From positions 496,001-560,000 of the forward strand of contig NZ_LPUT01000001.1 of NCBI RefSeq assembly GCF_001563475.1: a stretch of 64,000 bases of DNA, read 5' to 3'. The notes below the pieces were generated by a model, which did no database searches, was not told where the DNA came from, and saw only the letters and a program-made list of their open reading frames with translations. Below, in pieces: positions 10,434 to 17,937 of this stretch (position 1 is its first letter; each line of letters starts with the position of its first letter). Source of the stretch: Sporosarcina sp. HYO08. Its GTDB lineage: Bacteria > Bacillota > Bacilli > Bacillales_A > Planococcaceae. A program made the translations under genes and the position numbers.

Positions 10434-10470
10434 TTTTTGACGACAGGAATAAAAGGATAAGTGATTTACG

Positions 10471-10523
10471 GACTGTAGAGCAAACCCGAAAATGATTCGA
10501 GTTTGTTCTACAGTCTTTTTCTT
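10471..10523 (+). terminator. Terminator of the TPP-regulated operon
   Basis: A 15-bp stem (GACTGTAGAGCAAAC with GTTTGTTCTACAGTC, one G-U pair) is followed by a T tract. It lies 37 nt after the SDR stop codon and before the converging reverse-strand gene. Confidence 0.9.
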
Positions 10524-10553
10524 TATCCAGCGCATGAAGCAGTAAGGAGTTTG

Positions 10554-10850
10554 TCATGCACGCAAATTCTTAAATGCTTGAATAAAATGGGTTGGTTTCG
10601 TATCAATTTCATAGGTAAAAACACCTTGATTTGTATGTAGATAAAAGAGTCCGGTACCGCCGGAGAAAGGTCGATACGATAGATCGTGAACGTCTTCCAA
10701 TGGGAACGACTCATTGGCGGTTGAAATTGAATTTGGAAATAAATGGATCCTATTAACTGTTCGGGTTAGTTTTTGATCAAAAAAGCCCATTACACGTTCG
10801 ACAGTAATATAGGAAATCGTAGAGATCGATTCGTTGCTTAGCTCATTCAC
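10554..10850 (-). CDS. Small hypothetical protein, possibly PH-like
   Basis: I do not recognise this 98-residue protein. It lacks a signal peptide or membrane segment and alternates short hydrophobic strands. The end VHDLSYRPFSGGTGLFYLHTN followed by VFTYEIDTKPTHFIQAFKNL recalls bacterial PH-like domains. The GTG at 10850 is chosen because GGAGGA stands 7 nt upstream; an upstream ATG at 10874 lies before that site. It is a single gene converging with the SDR operon. Confidence 0.6.
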   Translation of the reverse strand: MNELSNESISTISYITVERVMGFFDQKLTRTVNRIHLFPNSISTANESFPLEDVHDLSYRPFSGGTGLFYLHTNQGVFTYEIDTKPTHFIQAFKNLRA

Positions 10851-11001
10851 TATAATTCCTCCAATATTGCACACAGTAAGTACGGACGAAATACATGTTT
10901 ATCATAACACTTACAATCTTTTTTAGTCACTTATTGGAAAATAGAGGTAGATGATTTATGAATTGATTTTTTATTAAAAATTCCAACTAAAAGAGAATCT
11001 A

Positions 11002-11030
11002 TTTTCAACTGGCGTGTCAGTCGCTATAAT
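11002..11030 (+). promoter_or_regulatory. Candidate sigma-A promoter for the DUF3100 pair
   Basis: TATAAT at 11025-11030 is preceded at 17 bp by TTTTCA at 11002-11007. The -10 matches the consensus exactly, the -35 poorly. The 280 bp between the reverse gene and 11131 hold nothing else that I can support. Confidence 0.5.
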
Positions 11031-11130
11031 AAGCTAATATTGTTCATACTGATAGCATCTGGAACGCGAAATTGCGGATGCGCTTATGTGCGCTTGTGAA
11101 ATGTTGAGCAATTAAATTTAGTAAAAGTAG

Positions 11131-11937
11131 GTGAAATTCCCATTGTTTAAATCTTGGAAATTGCATATTCTTGTCCTCATTTTTGTCATTTTAGGGGAAG
11201 CGATCGGCGTCATTCAATTTGACTTAGGCGTTGGGACCGTCGCATTATTCCCGATGTTATTCGTTTTAATTTGGGGCGGAATTATTAGTTTCCCGAAATT
11301 AAAATTATTATCCGACAAGCAAATGAAAAATGCGGCTGGCATTTTAGGTATCTCTTTTATGCTTTTCGTTGCCAAACTTGGCACGATGCTTGGTCCGTCA
11401 TTATCGAAGATTTTTGAAGCTGGTTTGTCGCTGGCTTTCCAAGAAGTTGGACATGTGATCGGTACCATTGCGATCGGGTTGCCGATTGCTTTGTTGATGG
11501 GTATGAAACGTGAAGCAATTGGTGCGACATTTTCAATTGACCGCGAACCAAACTTAGCGATTATTTCGGAAAAGTATGGCGCAGATTCTCCGGAAGGAAG
11601 GGGCGCACTTGGCGTTTACGTGTGCGGTACAGTATTTGGTGCCATTTACTTGGCAATTCTAGCCGGATTTTTGGGAAGCCTTGGTATTTTCCATCCGATT
11701 TCACTCGCGATGGGGGCAGGTGTTGGTTCCGGCAGTATGATGGCAGCGGCGTCAGGGGCATTGGCCGCGACATTCCCGAATGATGCGGAAGAAATTGCGT
11801 TATTCGCTGCAGCTGCAAACTTAATAACGACAATTTTAGGTACGTATATTTGTGTATTTTTCTCCTTGCCTGTGACTGCGCGTTTATACAATTGGCTCGA
11901 ACCGAAAATCGGGCGATTCGGTAAGGAGCGTGGTTAA
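11131..11937 (+). CDS. DUF3100-type integral membrane protein
   Basis: This is a polytopic membrane protein of 268 residues with about eight hydrophobic segments, including glycine- and alanine-rich helices such as LAMGAGVGSGSMMAAASGALAA. It resembles the DUF3100 family, whose function is unknown and whose overall look is that of a small secondary transporter. The start is GTG at 11131 with only a weak ribosome site. A second membrane gene begins 2 nt after the stop codon and is probably its partner. Confidence 0.75.
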   Translation: MKFPLFKSWKLHILVLIFVILGEAIGVIQFDLGVGTVALFPMLFVLIWGGIISFPKLKLLSDKQMKNAAGILGISFMLFVAKLGTMLGPSLSKIFEAGLSLAFQEVGHVIGTIAIGLPIALLMGMKREAIGATFSIDREPNLAIISEKYGADSPEGRGALGVYVCGTVFGAIYLAILAGFLGSLGIFHPISLAMGAGVGSGSMMAAASGALAATFPNDAEEIALFAAAANLITTILGTYICVFFSLPVTARLYNWLEPKIGRFGKERG

Positions 11938-11939
11938 AG

Positions 11940-12377
11940 ATGGTAGAAAAAGCAAAAGTTCTTTCATTAATTGGTTTAATTGCGATTATCGGTAATTGGG
12001 TCGGTTTTAAAGTTTCTCCAATAGAGGCATTGCCAGGAATGATCGTCATTGTCGTCATTACGATCGTTGGTCTCTTGTTGAATCATTTGATGCCGAAAAT
12101 GCCTTCTGTTATTTGGATTTCATTCATTGCGCTCATTATCACGACACCGATTTTTCCTGGAAATGGTTGGATCGTAGAAAAAACGAGCGCGATTAATTTC
12201 ATGGCGCTCGCGACACCGATTTTGGCGTACGCGGGGTTGTCACTTGGAAAAGACATGGAAAGCTTTAAAAAGCTTGGTTGGCGAATCATTGTTATTTCGT
12301 TAGTTGTCTATACGGGTACGTTTTTATTTGCAACGCTATTTGCGGAAATTGTATTTAAATTGCAGGGAAGATTTTAA
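11940..12377 (+). CDS. Small integral membrane protein, partner of the DUF3100-type gene
   Basis: A 145-residue protein with four hydrophobic segments. It starts at ATG 11940 behind AAGGAGCG, 2 nt after the preceding gene. The pair may make a two-part transporter, with the second protein providing the helices lacking in the first; this is inference from the arrangement. I cannot name a substrate. A terminator follows at once. Confidence 0.72.
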   Translation: MVEKAKVLSLIGLIAIIGNWVGFKVSPIEALPGMIVIVVITIVGLLLNHLMPKMPSVIWISFIALIITTPIFPGNGWIVEKTSAINFMALATPILAYAGLSLGKDMESFKKLGWRIIVISLVVYTGTFLFATLFAEIVFKLQGRF

Positions 12378-12380
12378 GTG

Positions 12381-12411
12381 AAAGCATAGCCGACAAAAGG
12401 CTATGCTTTTT
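12381..12411 (+). terminator. Terminator after the membrane protein pair
   Basis: A stem of AAAGCATAGCC with GGCTATGCTTT and a seven-base loop is followed by TTTATTTATT. Confidence 0.88.
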
Positions 12412-12616
12412 ATTTATTCACGGGAATGGCATAGTGATTGAGTATTCAATATTTTTATTATGTAAACTATTATGCTTGGATTTTATTATTTTAAACATAA
12501 TTTGTGCGATCGGTTTAGCATATAGAGGGAAATCCCTAGCATTTTCTCCTTTGCGGTAGCGCAAATCATTCTTTTTGAGATCTATGTAACAAAAAATTCA
12601 CACAAAAATGCTTGCT

Positions 12617-12659
12617 TGTGATAGATATCACAGTTTTCACTGCTCGATTCACCTATGAT
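12617..12659 (+). promoter_or_regulatory. FNR-type site and -10 element ahead of the radical SAM gene
   Basis: A perfect TGTGA-N6-TCACA palindrome lies at 12617-12632. A TATGAT -10 element is at 12654-12659. If transcription starts about 7 nt downstream of it (near 12666), the palindrome is centred at about -41.5, the standard position for an FNR/CRP-class activator contacting RNA polymerase. Bacillus Fnr uses the same site for anaerobic activation. No good -35 hexamer is seen, as expected for an activated promoter. This and the upstream terminator account for the 396-bp gap 12378-12773; the remainder shows nothing else. Confidence 0.72.
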
Positions 12660-12773
12660 CAACGTATAAAGATTAAAAATTAGGCATCCTTATAGGAAAG
12701 ATAGGGATTTCACTAATATAGGTTCACTCGAACGTTAGATAAAATAGGGATTGAGTGAAAGGGAGAGAAGAAA

Positions 12774-13883
12774 ATGCTAAATTTACAAAAAGAAAGAGAT
12801 TATGATGTCAATCCATTTATCGTTATATGGGAAGTGACGCGTGCGTGTGCGTTAAAATGCCTGCATTGCCGTGCGGAAGCGCAGTACGTTGCGGACCCTC
12901 GACAGTTATCACATGAAGAAGGTAAAAAATTAATCGATCAAATTGCAGAAATGGATAATCCCTTATTTGTTTTCACAGGCGGGGATCCATTAATGCGTCC
13001 AGATTTATATGAACTTGCAAAATATGCAATTGAAGAAAAAGGACTGCCTGTGTCGATGACGCCGAGTGCAACGCCGAAAGTCACATTCGATGCGATTAAA
13101 AAGGCGAAAGATGTTGGGCTATCGAGATGGGCATTTAGTCTAGATGGATCTTGTGCAGAAATCCATGATCATTTCCGAGGAACAAGAGGTTCTTATGACC
13201 GGACAATGAAAGGGATTGAGTATTTAAAAGAACTCGACATTCCGATCCAAGTGAATACGACGATTTCTAAATACAATTTACATGACTTAGAAGCGATCGC
13301 TGAAAAAGTAAAAGAGATGGGTGCCGTGTTATGGAGTACATTTTTCCTTGTGCCAACGGGTCGAGGTATGGAAAAAGATATGATTTCAGCCGAAGAGCAT
13401 GAAGAAGTAATGAAATGGCTCGTGCAAATCCAGCAAAAAATGCCGTATGGTGTCAAAACGACAGAAGCACCGCATTACAGGCGCGTCTTCCTCCAAGAGC
13501 AAGAACGATTGGGCAACAGCGCTGGGAAGGAAAATAAACGCGAAGATGTCCTTGGCCGTGCGCCGAATCCCGTGAATGACGGGGATGGCTTTGTCTTCAT
13601 TAGCCATATCGGTGAAGTGTATCCAAGTGGTTTCTTGCCAGTTGTCTGCGGAAATGTCAGGGAGCAGTCGCTTGCTGATATTTACCGAAATTCACCGATT
13701 ATGAAAGAACTGCGTGATAAGTCTTTATTAAAAGGGAAATGCGGTGTGTGTGAGTTTAATAAAATTTGTGGAGGTTCCAGATCCAGAGCTTACGCGGTTA
13801 CCGGGGATTACTTAGAGAGCGATCCGTATTGTTCCTATATCCCAAAAGCATTGCGTGAGAAAGTGGATTTACAAAAAATTTAA
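12774..13883 (+). CDS. Radical SAM/SPASM protein, AhbD-like
   Basis: The 369-residue protein has the radical SAM cluster motif CALKCLHC (CxxxCxxC) at residues 25-32 and a C-terminal SPASM cysteine set: CGNVREQ, then CGVCEFNKICGG and DPYCSYI. FTGGDPLMRPD near residue 70 and FSLDGS near 125 are usual for the fold. The overall pattern resembles AhbD/NirJ-like enzymes that modify tetrapyrrole side chains. The gene next door is a porphyrinogen oxidase, which favours a haem-related role. The FNR-type site suggests anaerobic induction. A peptide-maturation role is also possible, since SPASM enzymes often have one, but no precursor peptide gene is seen. Confidence 0.8.
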   Translation: MLNLQKERDYDVNPFIVIWEVTRACALKCLHCRAEAQYVADPRQLSHEEGKKLIDQIAEMDNPLFVFTGGDPLMRPDLYELAKYAIEEKGLPVSMTPSATPKVTFDAIKKAKDVGLSRWAFSLDGSCAEIHDHFRGTRGSYDRTMKGIEYLKELDIPIQVNTTISKYNLHDLEAIAEKVKEMGAVLWSTFFLVPTGRGMEKDMISAEEHEEVMKWLVQIQQKMPYGVKTTEAPHYRRVFLQEQERLGNSAGKENKREDVLGRAPNPVNDGDGFVFISHIGEVYPSGFLPVVCGNVREQSLADIYRNSPIMKELRDKSLLKGKCGVCEFNKICGGSRSRAYAVTGDYLESDPYCSYIPKALREKVDLQKI

Positions 13884-13917
13884 CTTGAATCAGCAAAGGT
13901 TTTTGCTGATTCAAGTT
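13881..13917 (+). terminator. Perfect 16-bp hairpin after the radical SAM gene
   Basis: AACTTGAATCAGCAAA is repeated inverted after a short loop, starting at the stop codon. There is no T run after it on the + strand, so it may attenuate or protect the 3' end rather than terminate fully. The downstream oxidase has no clear promoter of its own. Confidence 0.55.
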
Positions 13918-13918
13918 A

Positions 13919-14003
13919 GCCTCCGGCGGATGTCACAGATTTTTAGAGGAGTTTTCGAGCGTGCTCGAAAAAATCTGGACGCAATTCCGCCGAGGCGGAA
14001 TTG
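13919..14003. repeat. Nested palindromic intergenic repeat
   Basis: Three nested inverted repeats occupy the gap before the oxidase gene: TTTTCGAGC-GT-GCTCGAAAA at 13952-13971, CAGATTTTT with AAAAATCTG around it, and outer arms GCCTCCGGCGGA and TCCGCCGAGGC. A further perfect palindrome, CAATTCCGCC-GA-GGCGGAATTG, lies at 13982-14003. The architecture is that of a dispersed non-coding repeat (REP- or MITE-like). No second copy was noticed in this window. Confidence 0.6.
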
Positions 14004-14026
14004 ATCGCCATGCGAAAGGGAGAAGT

Positions 14027-15466
14027 ATGATGAAGAGGATTGTTGTGATCGGCGGCGGTATTACGGGATTAAGTGCCGCTTATTATGCGAAAAAATATTT
14101 TCAAGATCAAAACACACCAGTAGAGCTAACATTAATTGAAAAAAGCGCTGCACTTGGCGGGAAAATAAAAACGCTGCATCGGGATGAGTTTGTCATTGAA
14201 AGAGGACCGGAGGCTTTTTTAGCAAGAAAAATGCCAATTATTGAGCTATCAAGGGAACTAGGCATCCTAGATGAATTAGTCGGAACAAATCCTGCGGCTC
14301 GCACAAATTATATTTATCATAAGAACAAATTGCATCCGATGCCGCCGGGACTCATCCTAGGAATCCCAACAAAAATAACACCATTTATGAAAACGGGGCT
14401 TATTTCACCGATGGGCAAGATGCGGGCGGCTATGGATTTGGTCTTGCCGAAGAAAAGTGAAAAGGAAGACGAATCACTTGGCCATTTTATTGAAAGACGA
14501 TTGGGCAGAGAGGTGTTAGATTATATCACCGAGCCGCTTTTAGGCGGCATTTACGCAGGTGACACGCATGCACTCAGCCTGCAAGCGACGTTTCCGAATT
14601 TTGCGCAGATGGAGGAAAAGCATGGGAGCCTGATTAAAGGGATGCTTGCGAGTCGTCAAAGACAAGCACCTTCCACTGGCAATTTGCCGGAAGCCGCAAA
14701 ACGCAGCATGTTTTTAACGTTTAAAAACGGGATGACAACGATAGTCGATCGGTTGGCAGAGGCAATTGGCCCGGCAAATATTAAAAATGAAGTCGGCGTG
14801 CAGGCAATCGACAGAAAGAACGCACATTATACGATTCGTTTGGATGATGGCAGTGCAATAGAAGCGGATGGACTGATTGTTGCTTTGCCGACGTTTGAGG
14901 CGGCTCACATTTTAGGAGAATTCCCCGCTTCGAAATGGCTGGAGGAGATCCATTACGTTTCAGTTGCGAACGTTGTCTTAGCTTTCGATGAAAATGAAGT
15001 GGATATTCCATTAGATGGATCGGGGTTTGTCGTGCCGAAAACAGAAGGAAGAAATATTACTGCATGTACGTGGACGTCATCAAAATGGACGCATACAGCT
15101 CCCCAAGGAAAACGTCTGGTGCGCTGTTATATTGGACGCGGCGGGGCGGAAGATTGGGTGCAATTGTCGGACGGCGAATTACTGAAAATGGTACAGAAAG
15201 ATTTGACAGAAATGATGGGGATCCGTGCTGAACCGTTATTTTATGAAATTACTAGATTACAGCAATCGATGCCGCAATACCCGGTGAAGCATGTTGAAGA
15301 GATCCAGAAATTAAGGGCATCATTGGCGAAAGAAAAACCGGGCATTTATTTATGCGGTGCGGGTTACGCAGGTGTCGGCATTCCAGATTGTATCCAGCAA
15401 GGGAAAGAGGCAGCTGAGCAGTTGATTGAGTATTTGGAAGCGGAAGAATTGACTGCGACAGTTTAA
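14027..15466 (+). CDS. hemY: Oxygen-dependent coproporphyrinogen III / protoporphyrinogen oxidase
   Basis: This is a FAD-dependent porphyrinogen oxidase of the HemY/CgoX family. In Firmicutes this enzyme mainly oxidises coproporphyrinogen III to coproporphyrin III in the coproporphyrin-dependent haem pathway. The FAD-binding motif IVVIGGGITGLSAAYYAKK is at the N-terminus, ERGPEAFLARK follows near residue 60, and LCGAGYAGVGIPDCI closes the FAD site near the end. It is 479 residues. The ATG at 14027 follows AAAGGGAGA. It lies downstream of a radical SAM gene with an anaerobic-type promoter, so oxygen-dependent and possibly oxygen-independent tetrapyrrole steps are neighbours. CgoX is the functional name. 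Confidence 0.9.
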   Translation: MMKRIVVIGGGITGLSAAYYAKKYFQDQNTPVELTLIEKSAALGGKIKTLHRDEFVIERGPEAFLARKMPIIELSRELGILDELVGTNPAARTNYIYHKNKLHPMPPGLILGIPTKITPFMKTGLISPMGKMRAAMDLVLPKKSEKEDESLGHFIERRLGREVLDYITEPLLGGIYAGDTHALSLQATFPNFAQMEEKHGSLIKGMLASRQRQAPSTGNLPEAAKRSMFLTFKNGMTTIVDRLAEAIGPANIKNEVGVQAIDRKNAHYTIRLDDGSAIEADGLIVALPTFEAAHILGEFPASKWLEEIHYVSVANVVLAFDENEVDIPLDGSGFVVPKTEGRNITACTWTSSKWTHTAPQGKRLVRCYIGRGGAEDWVQLSDGELLKMVQKDLTEMMGIRAEPLFYEITRLQQSMPQYPVKHVEEIQKLRASLAKEKPGIYLCGAGYAGVGIPDCIQQGKEAAEQLIEYLEAEELTATV

Positions 15467-15478
15467 TATTACATGGTT

Positions 15479-15525
15479 AGAAGGGGATCAGCTATCTATT
15501 TGGGGATAGCTGTCCTCTTCTTTTT
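15479..15525 (+). terminator. Terminator after hemY
   Basis: An imperfect 18-bp stem (AGAAGGGGATCAGCTATC with GGATAGCTGTCCTCTTCT) runs into TTTTTGTT. Confidence 0.85.
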
Positions 15526-15589
15526 GTTCGTTATTCTATTGGAATATTGGAATCTAAATTACTTTTACTTTAAAAATTCACCCCAATAA

Positions 15590-15624
15590 ATAAAAAGTTC
15601 CTCCTAAACGGAAGAACTTTTTTT
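15590..15624 (-). terminator. Terminator of yqhL (minus strand)
   Basis: AAAAAGTTC and GAACTTTTTT arms surround a 12-base loop immediately past the yqhL stop codon. Read on the minus strand the hairpin is followed by TTTTTATTTATT. Confidence 0.75.
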
Positions 15625-15626
15625 GT

Positions 15627-16007
15627 TTATTTACTTTTCACACGGCCTGTCCACTGACGGAATCCACCTTGTAGTTGGAACAGTTGGTCGTAGCCTTTTT
15701 TCTTTAAGAATAGTGCTGCACGTGAACTTTTGCCCGTGTTTTGATCGTACAAGTAAACAGGTTTATCTGGACGAATTTCTTTGAAACGTTGGCGGAATTG
15801 GGAGTACGGAATGTTTCGCGCACCAAGAATATGACCTGCTTCAAATTCTTTCACTTCACGCACATCAATGAGTTGCGCTTTACGGTATCCTTCTATAAAT
15901 TGTTCTTGTGTCAAGTGTGTGACTGCTTTTTTGAGGCGAAGCATCGTCACAACCAAATAAACGATCATGATGAGTACGATGGCACCAAGGATGTAAAGAT
16001 TTTCCAC
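15627..16007 (-). CDS. yqhL: Membrane-anchored rhodanese-like protein YqhL
   Basis: One N-terminal transmembrane helix (LGAIVLIMIVYLVVTML) is followed by a rhodanese domain with LIDVREVKEFEAGHILGARN near residue 50. The usual catalytic cysteine position reads DQNTGKSSRA, so there is no active-site Cys and sulfurtransferase activity is doubtful. The GTG start at 16007 follows AAAGGGGA and gives 126 residues, the size of B. subtilis YqhL. It is divergent from lipM, as in Bacillus. Confidence 0.88.
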   Translation of the reverse strand: MENLYILGAIVLIMIVYLVVTMLRLKKAVTHLTQEQFIEGYRKAQLIDVREVKEFEAGHILGARNIPYSQFRQRFKEIRPDKPVYLYDQNTGKSSRAALFLKKKGYDQLFQLQGGFRQWTGRVKSK

Positions 16008-16115
16008 TACAATATTTCCCCTTTCTATTTCTTTCTTTATTATAAAGATAAGGTGGCACTTGTTCAATGACAATGATAAAATGAAATGCGTTGCATAAGG
16101 AAGGATGGGATTGGA

Positions 16116-16952
16116 ATGGAAAAAACAGTTTGGCATTTCATAAACTCCGGAAAATGCTCGCCATCTTTTAATATGGCGCTAGATGAGGCTTTACTAGAAT
16201 GGAACAGCCGCGGGGAAATAGGTCCAGTGCTTCGTTTCTATGAATGGGAACCCGCTACATTGTCCATTGGCTACTTCCAAAGTGTCGATAAAGAAATTGA
16301 TATGGAGCAAGTAGAAAAACACGGACTTGGTTTTGTTCGTCGTCCTACTGGCGGACGAGGCGTGCTTCATGAGCACGAACTTACATATAGCGTCATTGTG
16401 AGCGAAGACTATCCTGATATGCCTGAAACGGTGACAGAAGCGTACCGTGTCATTTCAAGCGGATTGTTGGAAGGATTCCGTAATCTTGGATTAGATGCTG
16501 AATTTTCAGTGCCAAGATCAGCAAGACAAAGCGAAGAGTTGAAAAATCCAAAAAGTGGTGTTTGTTTTGATGCACCGAGTTGGTATGAACTCGTTGTCGA
16601 AGGTAAAAAAGTAGCGGGCAGTGCGCAGACAAGACAAAAAGGTGTTATTTTACAGCATGGTGCGATTTTGATTAGTCTTGATGAGGACAAGCTTGTTTCT
16701 TTATTTAAATTTAATTCCGAGCGGCTTCGTGAACGTGTTAGAAAGTCATTGCCAGAAAAAGCGGTTGCCATTGATCGATTGGTAGATCGTACGGTGACGG
16801 TGGATGAATGTGTGGAAGCTTTTTCGACAGGTTTTGAGAAAGCACTCGATATGACACTTGTGCCTTTAGAACTAACGGATGAGCAATTGGCGTATGTAAA
16901 AGAGATTGAAGAGAAGAAATATGCCAATGATGCGTGGACTTTCCGTAAATAA
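16116..16952 (+). CDS. lipM: Octanoyltransferase LipM
   Basis: LipM transfers octanoate from acyl carrier protein to GcvH, the first step of lipoate assembly in Bacillus. Family blocks include NMALDEALL near residue 20, [19 protein letters not shown] at about 70 and [20 protein letters not shown] with the catalytic cysteine at about 150. The ATG at 16116 follows AAGGAAGG and gives 278 residues. Its product chemistry serves the lipoyl enzymes coded in this window (glycine cleavage and BkdB). Confidence 0.95.
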   Translation: MEKTVWHFINSGKCSPSFNMALDEALLEWNSRGEIGPVLRFYEWEPATLSIGYFQSVDKEIDMEQVEKHGLGFVRRPTGGRGVLHEHELTYSVIVSEDYPDMPETVTEAYRVISSGLLEGFRNLGLDAEFSVPRSARQSEELKNPKSGVCFDAPSWYELVVEGKKVAGSAQTRQKGVILQHGAILISLDEDKLVSLFKFNSERLRERVRKSLPEKAVAIDRLVDRTVTVDECVEAFSTGFEKALDMTLVPLELTDEQLAYVKEIEEKKYANDAWTFRK

Positions 16953-17026
16953 CGTTTAGCACTTTTTGCCTTTTCTTTCATTTTAGCTGTTTAAAAACTT
17001 GAAAAGAAATTTTAAAAATGCATGCG

Positions 17027-17085
17027 TTGAAGTTGGTTTCAACATGTAGTAGAATGAAGTAAGTAAACAACACAACATGTAGTGT
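17027..17085 (+). promoter_or_regulatory. nrdJ promoter with two NrdR-box-like operators
   Basis: TTGAAG at 17027-17032 and TAGAAT at 17050-17055 are separated by 17 bp. A near-perfect NrdR box, ACACAACATGTAGTGT, lies at 17070-17085. A weaker copy with the same AACATGTAG core at 17037-17052 overlaps the -10 element. The cores are 33 bp apart, about three helical turns, as expected for paired boxes bound by the ATP-cone repressor NrdR. An 11-bp hairpin (AACACAACATG with CATGTTGTGTT) overlaps the second box. Confidence 0.7.
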
Positions 17086-17139
17086 TCATGTTGTGTTTTG
17101 TATTTTGTAATCTAAATTATTATGAAGGAGGATGCGTCG

Positions 17140-17937
17140 ATGGTAGTTGTATCGAAACGCCAAGAGCCTATGTTGGACAAATCGCAATTGAATTCGGATA
17201 TTGTGAATTTCCCGCAAGTGCATCCAATTACAGCAGACATGAAAATTGAACATAGCGGGGTGTCACGTCTCGTTATGATCGACAGGTATTCGTTTAAAGA
17301 TACCGAGAAGAAAACGTTGAAAGTTGGCGACTTTGTCGTCCTGACTGTGAAAGAAGATCCAAAGTTTCCGGCACGCGGATTAGGATTTATCACAGCACTT
17401 GACTTAGAAAATGGAAAAGCAGACATTTGGATTGAACCTGAATACCGATCTGCAATCGATAATCCGGAGGAACAAGAAACAGGCATCATCAACCGATCAT
17501 TGGACGTTGTTGAAAAGCCGCTTGAAGTGTTTTATGAACAAATCGCCAAGCGAAATGCAACAGGACTTGCATCTGTTGAAACGACGGAAGGAAAGCGTCA
17601 GGAATCATTTGAGTTATTTTATAACCAACTGTCAGAACTAAATTTTGTTCCGGCGGGTCGTGTTTTGTACGGTGCTGGATCTGACACAGATGTAACGTTC
17701 TTTAACTGTTATGTCATGCCGTTTGTAGCGGATTCTCGTGAAGGGATTTCGGATCACCGGAAACAAGTAATGGAAATTATGAGCCGGGGCGGCGGCGTTG
17801 GGACGAATGGTTCGACATTACGTCCACGTAATACGCTCGCACGCGGTGTGAATGGTAAATCCTCCGGTTCTGTATCTTGGCTTGATGACATTGCGAAATT
17901 GACGCATCTTGTGGAGCAAGGTGGATCGAGACGTGGT
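17140..17937 (+). CDS. nrdJ: Class II ribonucleotide reductase NrdJ, exon 1 (N-terminal part)
   Basis: This is the first 266 codons of an adenosylcobalamin-dependent ribonucleotide reductase, which makes deoxyribonucleotides without oxygen dependence. The segment includes FFNCYVMPF (family cysteine near residue 190) and SWLDDIAKLTHLVEQGGSRRG at its end. The ATG at 17140 follows GAAGGAGGAT; an upstream ATG at 17122 lies before this site. The exon ends after the codon for Gly in GSRRG. Without splicing, translation stops at a TAA at 17962-17964. Joined to 18266, the frame continues into the conserved AQMIMLADWH segment, giving a full 853-residue enzyme. Confidence 0.93.
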
